Positions 15,888 through 24,120 of a stretch of 64,000 nucleotides of DNA are shown here, piece by piece. Where the stretch lies: positions 310,001-374,000 of the forward strand of contig NZ_BAAAZR010000001.1 of the NCBI RefSeq assembly GCF_039537005.1, given 5' to 3'. The notes beneath the pieces were generated by a model, which worked only from the letters and a program-made list of their open reading frames with translations, had not been told where the DNA came from and did no database searches. The DNA comes from Sphaerisporangium flaviroseum (lineage in GTDB: Bacteria > Actinomycetota > Actinomycetes > Streptosporangiales > Streptosporangiaceae). The translations under genes and the position numbers were made by a program. Position 1 is the stretch's first letter, and the number at the start of each line of letters is the position of its first letter.

Positions 15888-17879
15888 ATGAGAAGCAAGC
15901 AGAACGATCCCTTCGTCGTCGTCATCGTGGGTGCGGGGCCCCGGGGCACGGGAGTGCTGGAGCGCCTCCTCTCCAACGCCGCCGAGCTGCCGCCGTCCCG
16001 TCCGCTGAGCATCGAGCTCGTCGACCCCTATCCACCGGGGGGCGGCCGGGTGTGGCGCGAGCAACAGTCGCCGCTGATGTGGATGAACGCCACGGCCGAG
16101 AACATCACCATGTTTCCCGACGAGACCGTCACCTGTGAGGGGCCGCTCCGTCAGGGGCCGTCTCTGAGCGAGTGGGCCGCCACCGAAGGCGGCTGCACCG
16201 AGGTCACGTGCACGACGTTCGCCACTCGCCAGGTGCAGAGCCGCTACCTGCGCTGGGTCTTCGACAAGATCGTCGCCGAGCGTCCGGCGAACGTCTCCGT
16301 GCGTGTGCATGCGACCCGGGCCACGCAGATCGAGGGGCACACGAGCACCCGCCAGCGCGTGTGGCTGGAGGACCGGGACGAGCCGTTGAAGGCGGACGTG
16401 GTGATCCTCGCCATGGGGCACCTGGACGCCGTCCCCGGTAAGGACCACCAGTTCCTCGCCGACTTCGCCGACCGCCACGACCTGCGGTACCTGCCGTGCG
16501 CCTACTCCGCCGACATCGACCTGTCGAGGTTCAGGCCGGGAGAGGACGTGCTGATGCGCGGCATGGGGGCCGCGTTCATCGACCTGATGGTGCTGCTGAC
16601 CGAGGGGCGCGGCGGCGAGTACCACGAGCGGGAGGACGGCCGGCTGCGCTACGTCCCCTCAGGCAAGGAGCCACGGCTGCACGTCGGGTCACGCCGCGGG
16701 GTGCCGTACCGCTCGAAGATGTCCTACCGGCTGGTGGGCGACCCTCCGCCGCTGCCACGCTTCTTCTCCGCGCCAGAGGTCGACGCGCGGTTCGCCGGCC
16801 GTGACCGTATCGACTTCTGGACCGACCTGTGGCCGCTCATGGCCAAGGAGATCGCCTACGGCTACTACCACGAGCTGTTCACGGCCCACCCGGACCGCGT
16901 CACGATTCCATGGGAGGAGTTCGCCGCCGCCTACACCGACCTCGACTGGGACGGCGAGCCGATGCGCGCCCTGATCGAGGCCGCCGTCCCCGCCGAGGCG
17001 GACCGCTGGGACATCGCCGCGCTCGACAAGCCGCTGCGCGGGCTGGGCTTCCCCGGTTCCGACGAGTTACAGGAACACGTGCGCGACCACATCAGGGCGG
17101 ACATCGACCGGCGCTCGGACATCCGGTACAGCGCCGACCTCGGGGCGTTCCTCGCCATGCTCTCGGTGTACGGGCAGATGCCGCTGCTGAGCAGCGTCGC
17201 CAAGCTGCCCGCCCGCTCGCGCGTCGCGGACGTCAACGGCTGGTGGCAGGGCTTCTACGAGTACTTCGGCAGCGGCTCGCCCGGCGAGAGGACCCGCCAG
17301 CTCCTGGCGCTGGCGGAGGCCGGCATCGTGCGGTTCGTCGGCTCGGACATGTGGGTGGAGGCCGACGAGGAGAAGGGCGTGTACCGGGCGGGCGGCGCCA
17401 GCACGCCGGACACCGTCGAGGCGTCCGCCCTGATCGAGGCGCGGCTGCCCGACGCCGACCTGCGCACGTGCACCGAGCCGCTGCTGCGGTCGCTGTACCG
17501 CAGCGGCGACGCGACCGAGCACGTGCTGGCCGACGATGACGGGTACGAGCACCGTACCGGGAGGCTGCACGTCTCCCCCGATAACTTCCGCCTCCTGTCC
17601 AGGAACGGCTCCCCGCATCCTCGCCTCTTCGCGCTCGGCCCCTTCACCAACGTCCGGCAGTTCGCCACGTTCACCCGGCCCCGCACCAACGCGCTGCCGT
17701 TCCGGCAGAACGACCGGATCGCACGGGACGTCCTCGACTTTCTCGCCGCGCAGGATCGCGCGCCGCGCCTGGCGCAGGGCTACGAGCACGGGTACTCGAG
17801 CGGTGCGCCAGGCAGGGTGCCTAATGCTCCAGGACGTGGCCGTCGGCGGGACGGTGGTCGCGTGACCTGCGCAGGTTGA
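15888..17879 (+). CDS. FAD/NAD(P)-binding protein of the NAD_binding_9 type
   Basis: A 663-residue flavoprotein-like enzyme. The N-terminus has a Rossmann dinucleotide motif, VVVIVGAGPRGTGVLERLL, followed by IELVDPYPPGGGRVW and a conserved NATAENITMFPD stretch. A second nucleotide-binding element is in VVILAMGHLDAVPG. Members occur beside biosynthetic genes, but reactions are rarely known. Here it could oxidise an intermediate, for example after N-N coupling; this is inference. Its 3' end overlaps the convergent hydroxylase gene by 59 bp, and the last ~25 residues look non-conserved. Confidence 0.75.
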   Translation: MRSKQNDPFVVVIVGAGPRGTGVLERLLSNAAELPPSRPLSIELVDPYPPGGGRVWREQQSPLMWMNATAENITMFPDETVTCEGPLRQGPSLSEWAATEGGCTEVTCTTFATRQVQSRYLRWVFDKIVAERPANVSVRVHATRATQIEGHTSTRQRVWLEDRDEPLKADVVILAMGHLDAVPGKDHQFLADFADRHDLRYLPCAYSADIDLSRFRPGEDVLMRGMGAAFIDLMVLLTEGRGGEYHEREDGRLRYVPSGKEPRLHVGSRRGVPYRSKMSYRLVGDPPPLPRFFSAPEVDARFAGRDRIDFWTDLWPLMAKEIAYGYYHELFTAHPDRVTIPWEEFAAAYTDLDWDGEPMRALIEAAVPAEADRWDIAALDKPLRGLGFPGSDELQEHVRDHIRADIDRRSDIRYSADLGAFLAMLSVYGQMPLLSSVAKLPARSRVADVNGWWQGFYEYFGSGSPGERTRQLLALAEAGIVRFVGSDMWVEADEEKGVYRAGGASTPDTVEASALIEARLPDADLRTCTEPLLRSLYRSGDATEHVLADDDGYEHRTGRLHVSPDNFRLLSRNGSPHPRLFALGPFTNVRQFATFTRPRTNALPFRQNDRIARDVLDFLAAQDRAPRLAQGYEHGYSSGAPGRVPNAPGRGRRRDGGRVTCAG

Positions 17880-18816
17880 CGGCGACGAACGTGCGCTGGA
17901 GCCAGCGGTCGTGGCCGTCGTAGCGCGGCTGGAAGGCGGTGCGCCCATGCACGGTGACGCGGTTGTCGACGATGGCGAGGTCTCCGGTGACCAGCCGGAC
18001 GTTCTGCGCGGTCTTGTCGAACACCTCACCCAGCTCGGCCAGCGCGGCCTTGGCCCTCGGCGTCAACGGCGTGGTGGCGGACAGATCGACCCGCATATCG
18101 GGGTCCTCGGGGGCACCGGAGAGCACACCGTGCGGGAAGGTGGCGTCGCGGTTGGCGCCGAACGAGGGAGGGGCCTCGGTGACGAACTCGGGCAGGAACA
18201 GGGTCCGCCGCGTCTCGTCCGTCAGCAGGGGAAGGACCTCACGCGAGCACGCCGTGCGCAGGCCCGCGACGCGGTCGTGGTCGGGCCGCAGGCACAGGAG
18301 CATGACGTAGTCGGGCCGGTGCTCGTGGAAGGCGTTCTCGTTGTGGAACGACAGCATGACCGAGCCGGCGTTGCCCTGGAACTCCTCCTTGCCGGGCACG
18401 GGGACGACGTCCTGCACCAGCGCGCCGGACTTCTCCGCGCGGAAGGCGATCGGGTCGCCGAGCGCGCACGCGACGAGCATGAGCACCGTGGCGGGGCCGC
18501 TCAGCGAGAGCTGCACGGAGCCGTCGACCGTGGGGGTCGCGGGCAGCAGGTTCTCCTCGACGGGCATGCCGCGCACGAGCAGCGATCCCGTCGGGCCCGA
18601 GTGCCTGCGGAACTCGCGCAGCGTGCGCCGCAGCGCCAGGGGCAGCGTGTCGGAGGCGTCGCGGACCGCGGCCACCGTCGCGGGGTCGTTCACCATGCGG
18701 TCGCCGGAGGAGCGCACCGCGAGCACCGCCCTGCGTACCTGGGCGGCGTCCGCGCCGTCCATCACGACGTCGGACGCGGGGGTCTGTGTGATCATCGATA
18801 GCACTGTGTCCACCAT
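17821..18816 (-). CDS. Fe(II)/2-oxoglutarate amino acid hydroxylase (clavaminate-synthase-like)
   Basis: A 331-residue TauD/TfdA-fold dioxygenase. The iron triad is visible: His158 and Glu160 in SFHNENAFHEHRPDY, and His290 in NRVTVHGRTAF; an Arg near QRTFVAVNLRR would bind 2-oxoglutarate. The sequence style matches the subgroup hydroxylating C3 or C4 of free Arg, Lys, Asn or citrulline. It is the last gene of the N-hydroxylase/cupin/MetRS-like operon, 21 bp behind the MetRS-like gene. A carbon hydroxylation of lysine or of the hydrazine intermediate is the likely role. Confidence 0.8.
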   Translation of the reverse strand: MVDTVLSMITQTPASDVVMDGADAAQVRRAVLAVRSSGDRMVNDPATVAAVRDASDTLPLALRRTLREFRRHSGPTGSLLVRGMPVEENLLPATPTVDGSVQLSLSGPATVLMLVACALGDPIAFRAEKSGALVQDVVPVPGKEEFQGNAGSVMLSFHNENAFHEHRPDYVMLLCLRPDHDRVAGLRTACSREVLPLLTDETRRTLFLPEFVTEAPPSFGANRDATFPHGVLSGAPEDPDMRVDLSATTPLTPRAKAALAELGEVFDKTAQNVRLVTGDLAIVDNRVTVHGRTAFQPRYDGHDRWLQRTFVAVNLRRSRDHRPADGHVLEH

Positions 18817-18837
18817 TCACTGAGGTTCGAGCGTGGT

Positions 18838-20463
18838 TCAGCGCGCGTCCGCCGCGTCGCCGAGGGTTCCCAGCAGGGGGAGGGCGAAGGGTGCGATCCG
18901 CGCGGGACGGAAGTCGCCGGCGTCCAGGCGGCACGAGAACCCGCCCGCCTCGCCCGTGGCCCGCGCCAGGTCGATCAGGATCGGCGACGCGCAGGTCACA
19001 AGGACGCGCACGTCGAGGAAGAGGTCGCCGAGCCTGACAAGGTCGCCGCCCACGTCCTCGTGGACGAGCCGCGCCTCGCGGGCCATCCGGTCGAGCTGGC
19101 CGACGATCAGGTTGGCCGCCCGCGTGAGGCTGTAGCCGGACAGTTCGTAGCAGGCGCGGAACCGGGCGAGCACGGCCTCGGCGCGCCGCCGTCCCTCGTC
19201 GGACACCGGCAGGGACATGCCCTCCGCGCCCGCGTCGGCGACGATCTTGCCGAGCAGCCCGGCCAGCCGGTTCCACGGCCGGACCAGGCGGTCGCCGGAC
19301 ACCTTGGCCAGCGCTTCGCGGCTGAAGTTGGTCTGCTGGTGCTCGGGGCAGCTGATCGCCAGGTAGAAGCGCACCAGGTCCCTCGGGACCTCATTCAGCA
19401 GATCCTTGGTGTAGAGCACATGGCCGAGGCTGGTGGAGAACTTGGCGTTCTCCAGTTCGTAGAACTCGTTGGAGATGAAGGTGTCGGGCAGCGCGTACCT
19501 GCCCTCGTGCGCCATCAGCGCGGCGATGTGGGTGAAGCCCCAGAAGTAGACGTTGTCGAACCCGATGAAGTAGACGACCTCCGGGTCGTGCTCGGCGCGC
19601 CACAGCTCGTCGTCGTCCGCGTGCCGCTCGCCGAGCCGCTCGGCGGCGTACGCGGTGGTGTACATGACCGCGGGCATGCCCTCGGCCCAGGCGTTGATCC
19701 GCTGGCCGGGGGTCTCGGGGAACGGCGCGGGGATGCCCCAGCCGATGGGATAGGTGATCGGGAAGTCGGGCAGCGGCCGGGCCAGCACCTCGCGCACCAG
19801 TTGCATCGTGTGCGGACGCAGCCGCGGCTCACGCTCGCGGTAGAAGGCGGTGAGCCGCTCGCGGTACTCCTCCATCGGCAGCACCAGGATGCGGGCCTCG
19901 CGGTGCGTCACCACGTCGTCGGGGTCGACGGTGGAGCGCGGCTCGATCAGCTCGTCGAAGTTGTTCTGGTGGCCGCAGGTCTCGCACAGCCCGCCCCGGC
20001 TCTCCACCAGGCAGATGGGGCAGTAGCCGCAGACCAGGCCCTCGACGAGGTACTCGCCCGTGCGCTCGGAGTACGGCAGCATGACCGTCTTCTCGCGGAA
20101 CCTGCCCGCCAGGTGCAGCGTGGTGAGGAACTTCAGCACCGATGCCCGGTAGCGGTCGTCGTACGGCGCGAACCCGTCGAGCGAGACGCCCATGCCGGCG
20201 AGCGTGCTCCGGATCTCGTGCCAGGAGCGGCCGCTGAGCTCCTCCGGCGTGAGCCCCTTGCGCCGGGCGCTGGCCAGCACGTAGGTCTGGCTGTCGTCGG
20301 TGCCGCTGGAGAACACCACCGGACGCCCGTTCGAGCGGAGGAAGCGTGCGTACACGTCGGCCGCCATGAACGGGCCCGCCAGGTGGCCGACGTGCAGGTC
20401 GCCGTTGGAGGTCGGCGGGGTGTCGATGATGATGGCCCGGCGGGCGGCGTCGCGCTCGTTCAC
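18838..20463 (-). CDS. Methionyl-tRNA-synthetase-like amino acid activating enzyme
   Basis: A 541-residue class I aminoacyl-tRNA-synthetase homologue. The HIGH motif is HVGH (24-27) in PPTSNGDLHVGHLAGP. A MetRS-type zinc knuckle is present (CGYC..C, then CETC, about 144-165). The KMSKS loop is the aberrant KFSTS (341-345). In hydrazine pathways (Spb40, Tri28 and relatives) a MetRS-like domain adenylates an amino acid such as glycine and esterifies it to N6-hydroxylysine for cupin-driven rearrangement to an N-N bond. Here it is a separate polypeptide three bases behind the cupin, not a fusion. It is not a housekeeping MetRS. Confidence 0.85.
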   Translation of the reverse strand: MNERDAARRAIIIDTPPTSNGDLHVGHLAGPFMAADVYARFLRSNGRPVVFSSGTDDSQTYVLASARRKGLTPEELSGRSWHEIRSTLAGMGVSLDGFAPYDDRYRASVLKFLTTLHLAGRFREKTVMLPYSERTGEYLVEGLVCGYCPICLVESRGGLCETCGHQNNFDELIEPRSTVDPDDVVTHREARILVLPMEEYRERLTAFYREREPRLRPHTMQLVREVLARPLPDFPITYPIGWGIPAPFPETPGQRINAWAEGMPAVMYTTAYAAERLGERHADDDELWRAEHDPEVVYFIGFDNVYFWGFTHIAALMAHEGRYALPDTFISNEFYELENAKFSTSLGHVLYTKDLLNEVPRDLVRFYLAISCPEHQQTNFSREALAKVSGDRLVRPWNRLAGLLGKIVADAGAEGMSLPVSDEGRRRAEAVLARFRACYELSGYSLTRAANLIVGQLDRMAREARLVHEDVGGDLVRLGDLFLDVRVLVTCASPILIDLARATGEAGGFSCRLDAGDFRPARIAPFALPLLGTLGDAADAR

Positions 20464-20466
20464 GGG

Positions 20467-20877
20467 TCAGCCCTCGTTCCGCATGGCGAAGCTCTTGTCG
20501 CGGTCGCGCGCGATGGAGTTCTCGCTCTGCTGGCGTACGGTGAAACGGTCGCTCATCGGGACGTCCCACCACACGGCGTACATCTCGAAGTCCTTATCGC
20601 CCTCGTTGATGACCTGATGGTCGACATGCGGGGGGAAGTGGACCAGGTCGCCGGCCCTGAAGGGGCTGCGCTCGCCCATGGACGAGAGGACGGCCTCGCC
20701 GGAGACCGCGATGAAGATCTCGTACTCGTGGTGGGCGTGCGCGGTGGTCGCCGTGCCCGGCTTGACCACGCACCACGCGCCCTCGAAGGGGGCGTTGAGC
20801 GCGTCCCACGGCATGAGCCGCTGGGAGTGGTTGTTGGCGGGACCCAGCCGGTCTCGATCCAGTCTGCGAACTTCCAC
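20467..20877 (-). CDS. Zinc-type cupin, probable N-N bond forming partner
   Basis: A 136-residue single-domain cupin. Motif 1 is HAHHEYE (His47, His49, Glu53) and motif 2 holds HVDHQVINEG (His84/His87), enough to bind one metal. In the hydrazine-forming family the cupin rearranges an aminoacyl ester of N6-hydroxylysine into a substituted hydrazine. Position between the N-hydroxylase gene (16-bp gap) and MetRS-like gene (3-bp gap) matches that role, although characterised examples are often fused to the MetRS-like domain. GTG at 20877 follows AAGGAG; the longer upstream frame lies inside the N-hydroxylase gene. Confidence 0.82.
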   Translation of the reverse strand: MEVRRLDRDRLGPANNHSQRLMPWDALNAPFEGAWCVVKPGTATTAHAHHEYEIFIAVSGEAVLSSMGERSPFRAGDLVHFPPHVDHQVINEGDKDFEMYAVWWDVPMSDRFTVRQQSENSIARDRDKSFAMRNEG

Positions 20878-20893
20878 GATCGCTCCTTCGCAC

Positions 20894-22249
20894 TCAGTTG
20901 GCGGAAACGGGTACGGGGGCGGCCGGCACCGGCGCGCCCTCCGCCGGCTCGCCGGTGGCGAGCGCCTCGCCGAGCCCCTCGGGCCTGCCGTCCGCACGGC
21001 CGGCCAGGATGTCGTTGGTGATCTCCCAGGCACGCACGGCCTGCATGCTCAGCAGCGAGTCGGCGATCCCGTGCGTCGCCTCGTTGACGCCTTGCAGGTA
21101 GCAGCGCGCGGTGGCGGCGCCGGGAACGTCGAGCTGGTAGGTGCGGTTCACCGTCACGTCCTCAAGGCCGAGCGCGTTCGCGAGGCCGCGCACCAGGGAC
21201 GGCATCGCGCGCACGAACCCGGAGCCGAGCAGCACCAGGTCGCAGCGCAGCTCCTCGACCTCGCCCGTCCTGCGGTCGGTCAGCTCCAGGACGACCTCGT
21301 CGCTGTCCTCGCGCGCCGAGGTCACGTCATGCATCGTGACGACGCGCAGCCGTCCCTTGCCGGTCAGCCGGTCGAGGTACAGCGCGCTGTACAGCTTCTC
21401 CAGCGTCGCCGGGTTGAGCCCGGAGTAGTTGGTGATGTGCATCTCCTGGAGGATCTGCTCGCGCGCCTCGGGCCGGGCCCCGAAGAAGCCGTCCACCGCG
21501 GTCGGGAAGTACAGCTCGTTGGTGAACTTGCTGTTCTCGTACGTCTTGAGGCCGATCGACCGCATCACCATGGTCGGCTGGCAGCCCGGCAGGTCGCTCT
21601 GGACGGCGTCGAACATCTCGGCCGCGCTCTGCGCGCCACCGATCACCACCACTCGGTACGGCACCGCCTTGGGCAGCTCGGCGATCCGCTGGATGTACCT
21701 CGTGCTGTGGACGACGCGCCGGGCCGGCAGGCTCGCGAACTCCTCCGGGATGTGGGCGTCCCTGCCGATCCCCATGACGAGGTAGCGGCTGCGGATGGTC
21801 GAGCCGTCGGCCAGGCGGGTCAGCCAGCCGGTGAGCGTGCCATCGGCGTCCCGCAGCGGCTCGACCGCCGTGCAGCGGCGTGCGTACTCGAGCCGCACCC
21901 GGGTCAGGGAGTCCGCGACCCACTTGAAGTAGTCGGAGATCTCGATCCGGTACGGCCAGAGGCTGCCCATGTTGATGAACTGGCTGAGCCGGCCCACCGA
22001 GTGCAGGTAGTTCACGAACGAGAACCGGCTGCACGGGTTGCGCAGGGTGACGAGGTCCTTCAGGAAGGAGACCTGGCTCTGCGCCTCCGGCAGCAGCATC
22101 CCGGGCTGCCACGCTACGGTGTCGGCCTGTTCGATCACCAGCGAGTCGTCCGCCAGCCCGTCGGGCGCGAGCTCTTCGAGGGCCACGGCGAGGGCCAGGT
22201 TGGCAGGCCCGGCACCAATCGCGAGCAGTTCCACATCCCTGTGTTTCAT
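20894..22249 (-). CDS. Lysine/ornithine N-monooxygenase
   Basis: A 451-residue flavin N-hydroxylase of the SidA/IucD/PvdA family. It has the FAD site GAGPANLA (12-19), the characteristic DLVTLRNPCSRFSFVNYLH substrate region, an NADPH site GGAQSAAE (about 203-210), and the C-terminal HGIADSLLSMQAVRA. It makes N6-hydroxylysine or N5-hydroxyornithine from NADPH and O2. The adjoining cupin and MetRS-like genes, and absence of siderophore assembly genes, favour hydrazine biosynthesis over siderophores. ATG follows GAGGAAG. First gene of the four-gene core operon. Confidence 0.9.
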   Translation of the reverse strand: MKHRDVELLAIGAGPANLALAVALEELAPDGLADDSLVIEQADTVAWQPGMLLPEAQSQVSFLKDLVTLRNPCSRFSFVNYLHSVGRLSQFINMGSLWPYRIEISDYFKWVADSLTRVRLEYARRCTAVEPLRDADGTLTGWLTRLADGSTIRSRYLVMGIGRDAHIPEEFASLPARRVVHSTRYIQRIAELPKAVPYRVVVIGGAQSAAEMFDAVQSDLPGCQPTMVMRSIGLKTYENSKFTNELYFPTAVDGFFGARPEAREQILQEMHITNYSGLNPATLEKLYSALYLDRLTGKGRLRVVTMHDVTSAREDSDEVVLELTDRRTGEVEELRCDLVLLGSGFVRAMPSLVRGLANALGLEDVTVNRTYQLDVPGAATARCYLQGVNEATHGIADSLLSMQAVRAWEITNDILAGRADGRPEGLGEALATGEPAEGAPVPAAPVPVSAN

Positions 22250-23137
22250 CGGCTTCCTCGGATTTCTTTCGGCTTGTCCGTGGCACAGTGGGGCGACCGG
22301 CGTGCCGCGTGGTCACGTGGCACGGCGTCGCGTCGGGCCTGCCGCTTGTTGGCGTTCGGCCACGTGGTCAGGGGATCGAAGGCTGGGGCGACGACCGGCG
22401 GCGCCGTTCCCGGGCCACCGCGCCCGCCGAGGAACGTGTGAGCAGACGGCATTTCGGGTCCGGATCTGCGGGCCGGACCTTGGAGACTTCTCGCTACGGC
22501 CGTGTGGTCCGGAAGGTGAACTGGTCAGGTTCCGGCCACCTCACAGGCTGCCAGCGGGCGCTATCGAAGGTCTTTCGCCCGCTTATTCACTGTGGTCACA
22601 TCAGGCGAGGGCCGATGGTCGCCGCTTATTCCGGCGTTCTGCATGCACCCAAGATCCACGAGCCATACGCGAGACCACCGGGGGACCACACACTCCATGC
22701 GCGGAGCCGGGCAACCCACGTGATCGAACACGGATCGACCGAGAGGGCTGCGACGACGGCGGAGGCATGAACGGTTTCGTATCTCTCTTTCCAGAAGTCC
22801 GCCAATGATGTCGCCGATTCTGGCCTTGCGTTTTCCGTCCTTGTGGCACCGCATTGAACTCGCTGGGGTAGTGCCGCCCATGCTTCCATCGGCGCTCAAT
22901 GCTCCCCCAACGGTCAACTGGGGTGCGATGCCGCACTTCTTGGGTGAATGCGGGGTTATCGAATTCATGCGGCAATGCGCCAAAAATAACTTTTGCCGCT
23001 GGCTGGGAGATCTCGTCTGACGACGCGGTTAGTGTGGGTGATGTTCAGCGCCGCATCGGCGTATCCCGAGACCTGGAACCGACGCTCGTCATCCCCGTCG
23101 ACCGGGGTTCGGTCCTCACCTCAGGGAGTGATCTCTG
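22250..23137. other. Gene-poor right edge of the biosynthetic cluster
   Basis: About 0.9 kb without a supported gene. The first ~150 bp must hold the promoter of the core operon. GC content falls around 22,780-23,000, unlike the flanks. Frames of 120-140 residues on the minus strand (22,561-22,983) lack codon bias and homology. It may be a decayed gene or an insertion scar. Confidence 0.5.
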
Positions 23138-23362
23138 ATGCTCAAACGTCTGCTCTTCGCCGTCACGCTGGCGGCGTCCACGCTTCTCGTCACCGGCACC
23201 GCACAGGCCTCCGGCCCGACCGTCTGCGCGTCGGCTCAGCACGTCACCCCGCACTCCACCATGGCCAGCCAATGCACGTGGAGAGAGGACTGCTACTACT
23301 GCTACAGCTACAGGACCGGAAGCTGGGAGCAGCAGTACTGCAACGGCGGCTCCGATGGCTAG
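23138..23362 (+). CDS. Small secreted cysteine-rich peptide
   Basis: A 74-residue precursor with a clear signal peptide (MLKRLLFAVTLAASTLLVTG, Ala-Gln-Ala cleavage near 24), leaving about 50 residues. The mature part contains five Cys (one early, then CTW, CYYCY, YC) and many Tyr/Trp. GGGAG lies upstream and a terminator hairpin follows, so it is a stand-alone unit. Disulfide-stabilised bacteriocin-like or wall-associated peptide is possible; no family recognised. Confidence 0.65.
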   Translation: MLKRLLFAVTLAASTLLVTGTAQASGPTVCASAQHVTPHSTMASQCTWREDCYYCYSYRTGSWEQQYCNGGSDG

Positions 23363-23393
23363 CCGCATCGGCCACTAGCCTCGACGACCAACG

Positions 23394-23426
23394 GCAGCCC
23401 TGCGAAGCACCGCCTCGCAGGGCTGC
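23394..23426 (+). terminator. Hairpin terminator of the small Cys-rich peptide gene
   Basis: A 12-bp perfect stem (23394-23405 with 23415-23426) and 9-base loop, starting 32 bp past the stop codon. Confidence 0.7.
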
Positions 23427-23564
23427 TTCGCGTATGGAGAAGCAAGGGCGGGCTCACGACCCCGTAACGAATCACACCGCTCTGACATCCGGCCGCACTG
23501 GGCGAGTCATCATCAACACCAGGACCGGTACGGCGCCCAAGCGCCTTGTTGATCAGGAGCCACC

Positions 23565-23999
23565 TTGAGCCAGCAGCCGTACGGGCCCGGCCAACCACCA
23601 GACCCCCAGCAGCAGGAAGCGCCGCACGACCGACAGCCGCGCCCACGGCCGCCGTACCAGCGCTCACAGCGGCATCAGGGACCCCAGCCGGATCCCGGCT
23701 CCCAACCGCGGCAGATGCGGTCTCTCCCGCCACCCCTGTCGCCGACACGGAGCAACCGCGTCGGCGTCGCGGCCTTGGTCCTCGGTATCGGCGGATGCCT
23801 GTGCTCGCTGACCTTCACGACAGGGATCATGGGCGTCGGGCTGGTGCTCGGCGCGGCGGCAGCCATCTGCGGCTGGACGGCCAAGACCAGGGTGGAGCGT
23901 CAAATGGCCAACAATCCGGGCGTCGCCACGACCGGCCGCATCCTCGGCATCCTCGCCATGCTGATCCCCTTCGCCTACGTCTTCTTGCGCTGGACTTAG
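23565..23999 (+). CDS. Pro/Gln-rich small membrane protein (DUF4190-like)
   Basis: A 144-residue protein. Residues 1-65 are a disordered cytoplasmic tail rich in Pro, Gln and Arg; residues about 68-105 form two closely spaced membrane helices (VGVAALVLGIGGCLCSLTF, VGLVLGAAAAICGW), then TKARVE-like loop and a last helix (ILGILAMLIPFAYVFL). Layout fits DUF4190-type actinomycete proteins; function unknown. The start is a TTG preceded by AGGAG. Confidence 0.65.
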   Translation: MSQQPYGPGQPPDPQQQEAPHDRQPRPRPPYQRSQRHQGPQPDPGSQPRQMRSLPPPLSPTRSNRVGVAALVLGIGGCLCSLTFTTGIMGVGLVLGAAAAICGWTAKTRVERQMANNPGVATTGRILGILAMLIPFAYVFLRWT

Positions 24000-24120
24000 C
24001 GACGGCAGGGGCTGGACCAGCGGATCAGGCTGTGCGACACCGTCGATGAGGCCGTGACAGAGATCGGCTCACTCGGCTAGGCGGTGGCGTGCCGCGTGCT
24101 CCAGAAAGGTGGACCACTTC

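Noticed and set aside
19060..21021. A 653-codon open frame on the plus strand
   Set aside because: It is the antisense shadow of the MetRS-like, cupin and N-hydroxylase genes; its composition (Val, Gly, Arg, His, Ala) is typical of reversed high-GC coding DNA.
20894..22249. Reading the N-hydroxylase as part of a hydroxamate siderophore locus
   Set aside because: No NRPS, NIS synthetase, formyl/acyl transferase typical of siderophores, or siderophore uptake gene is near; the cupin and MetRS-like partners fit hydrazine formation better.
22561..22983. Minus-strand frames of 120-140 residues right of the cluster
   Set aside because: No RBS, no recognised motif, irregular codon use; could at most be a decayed gene.
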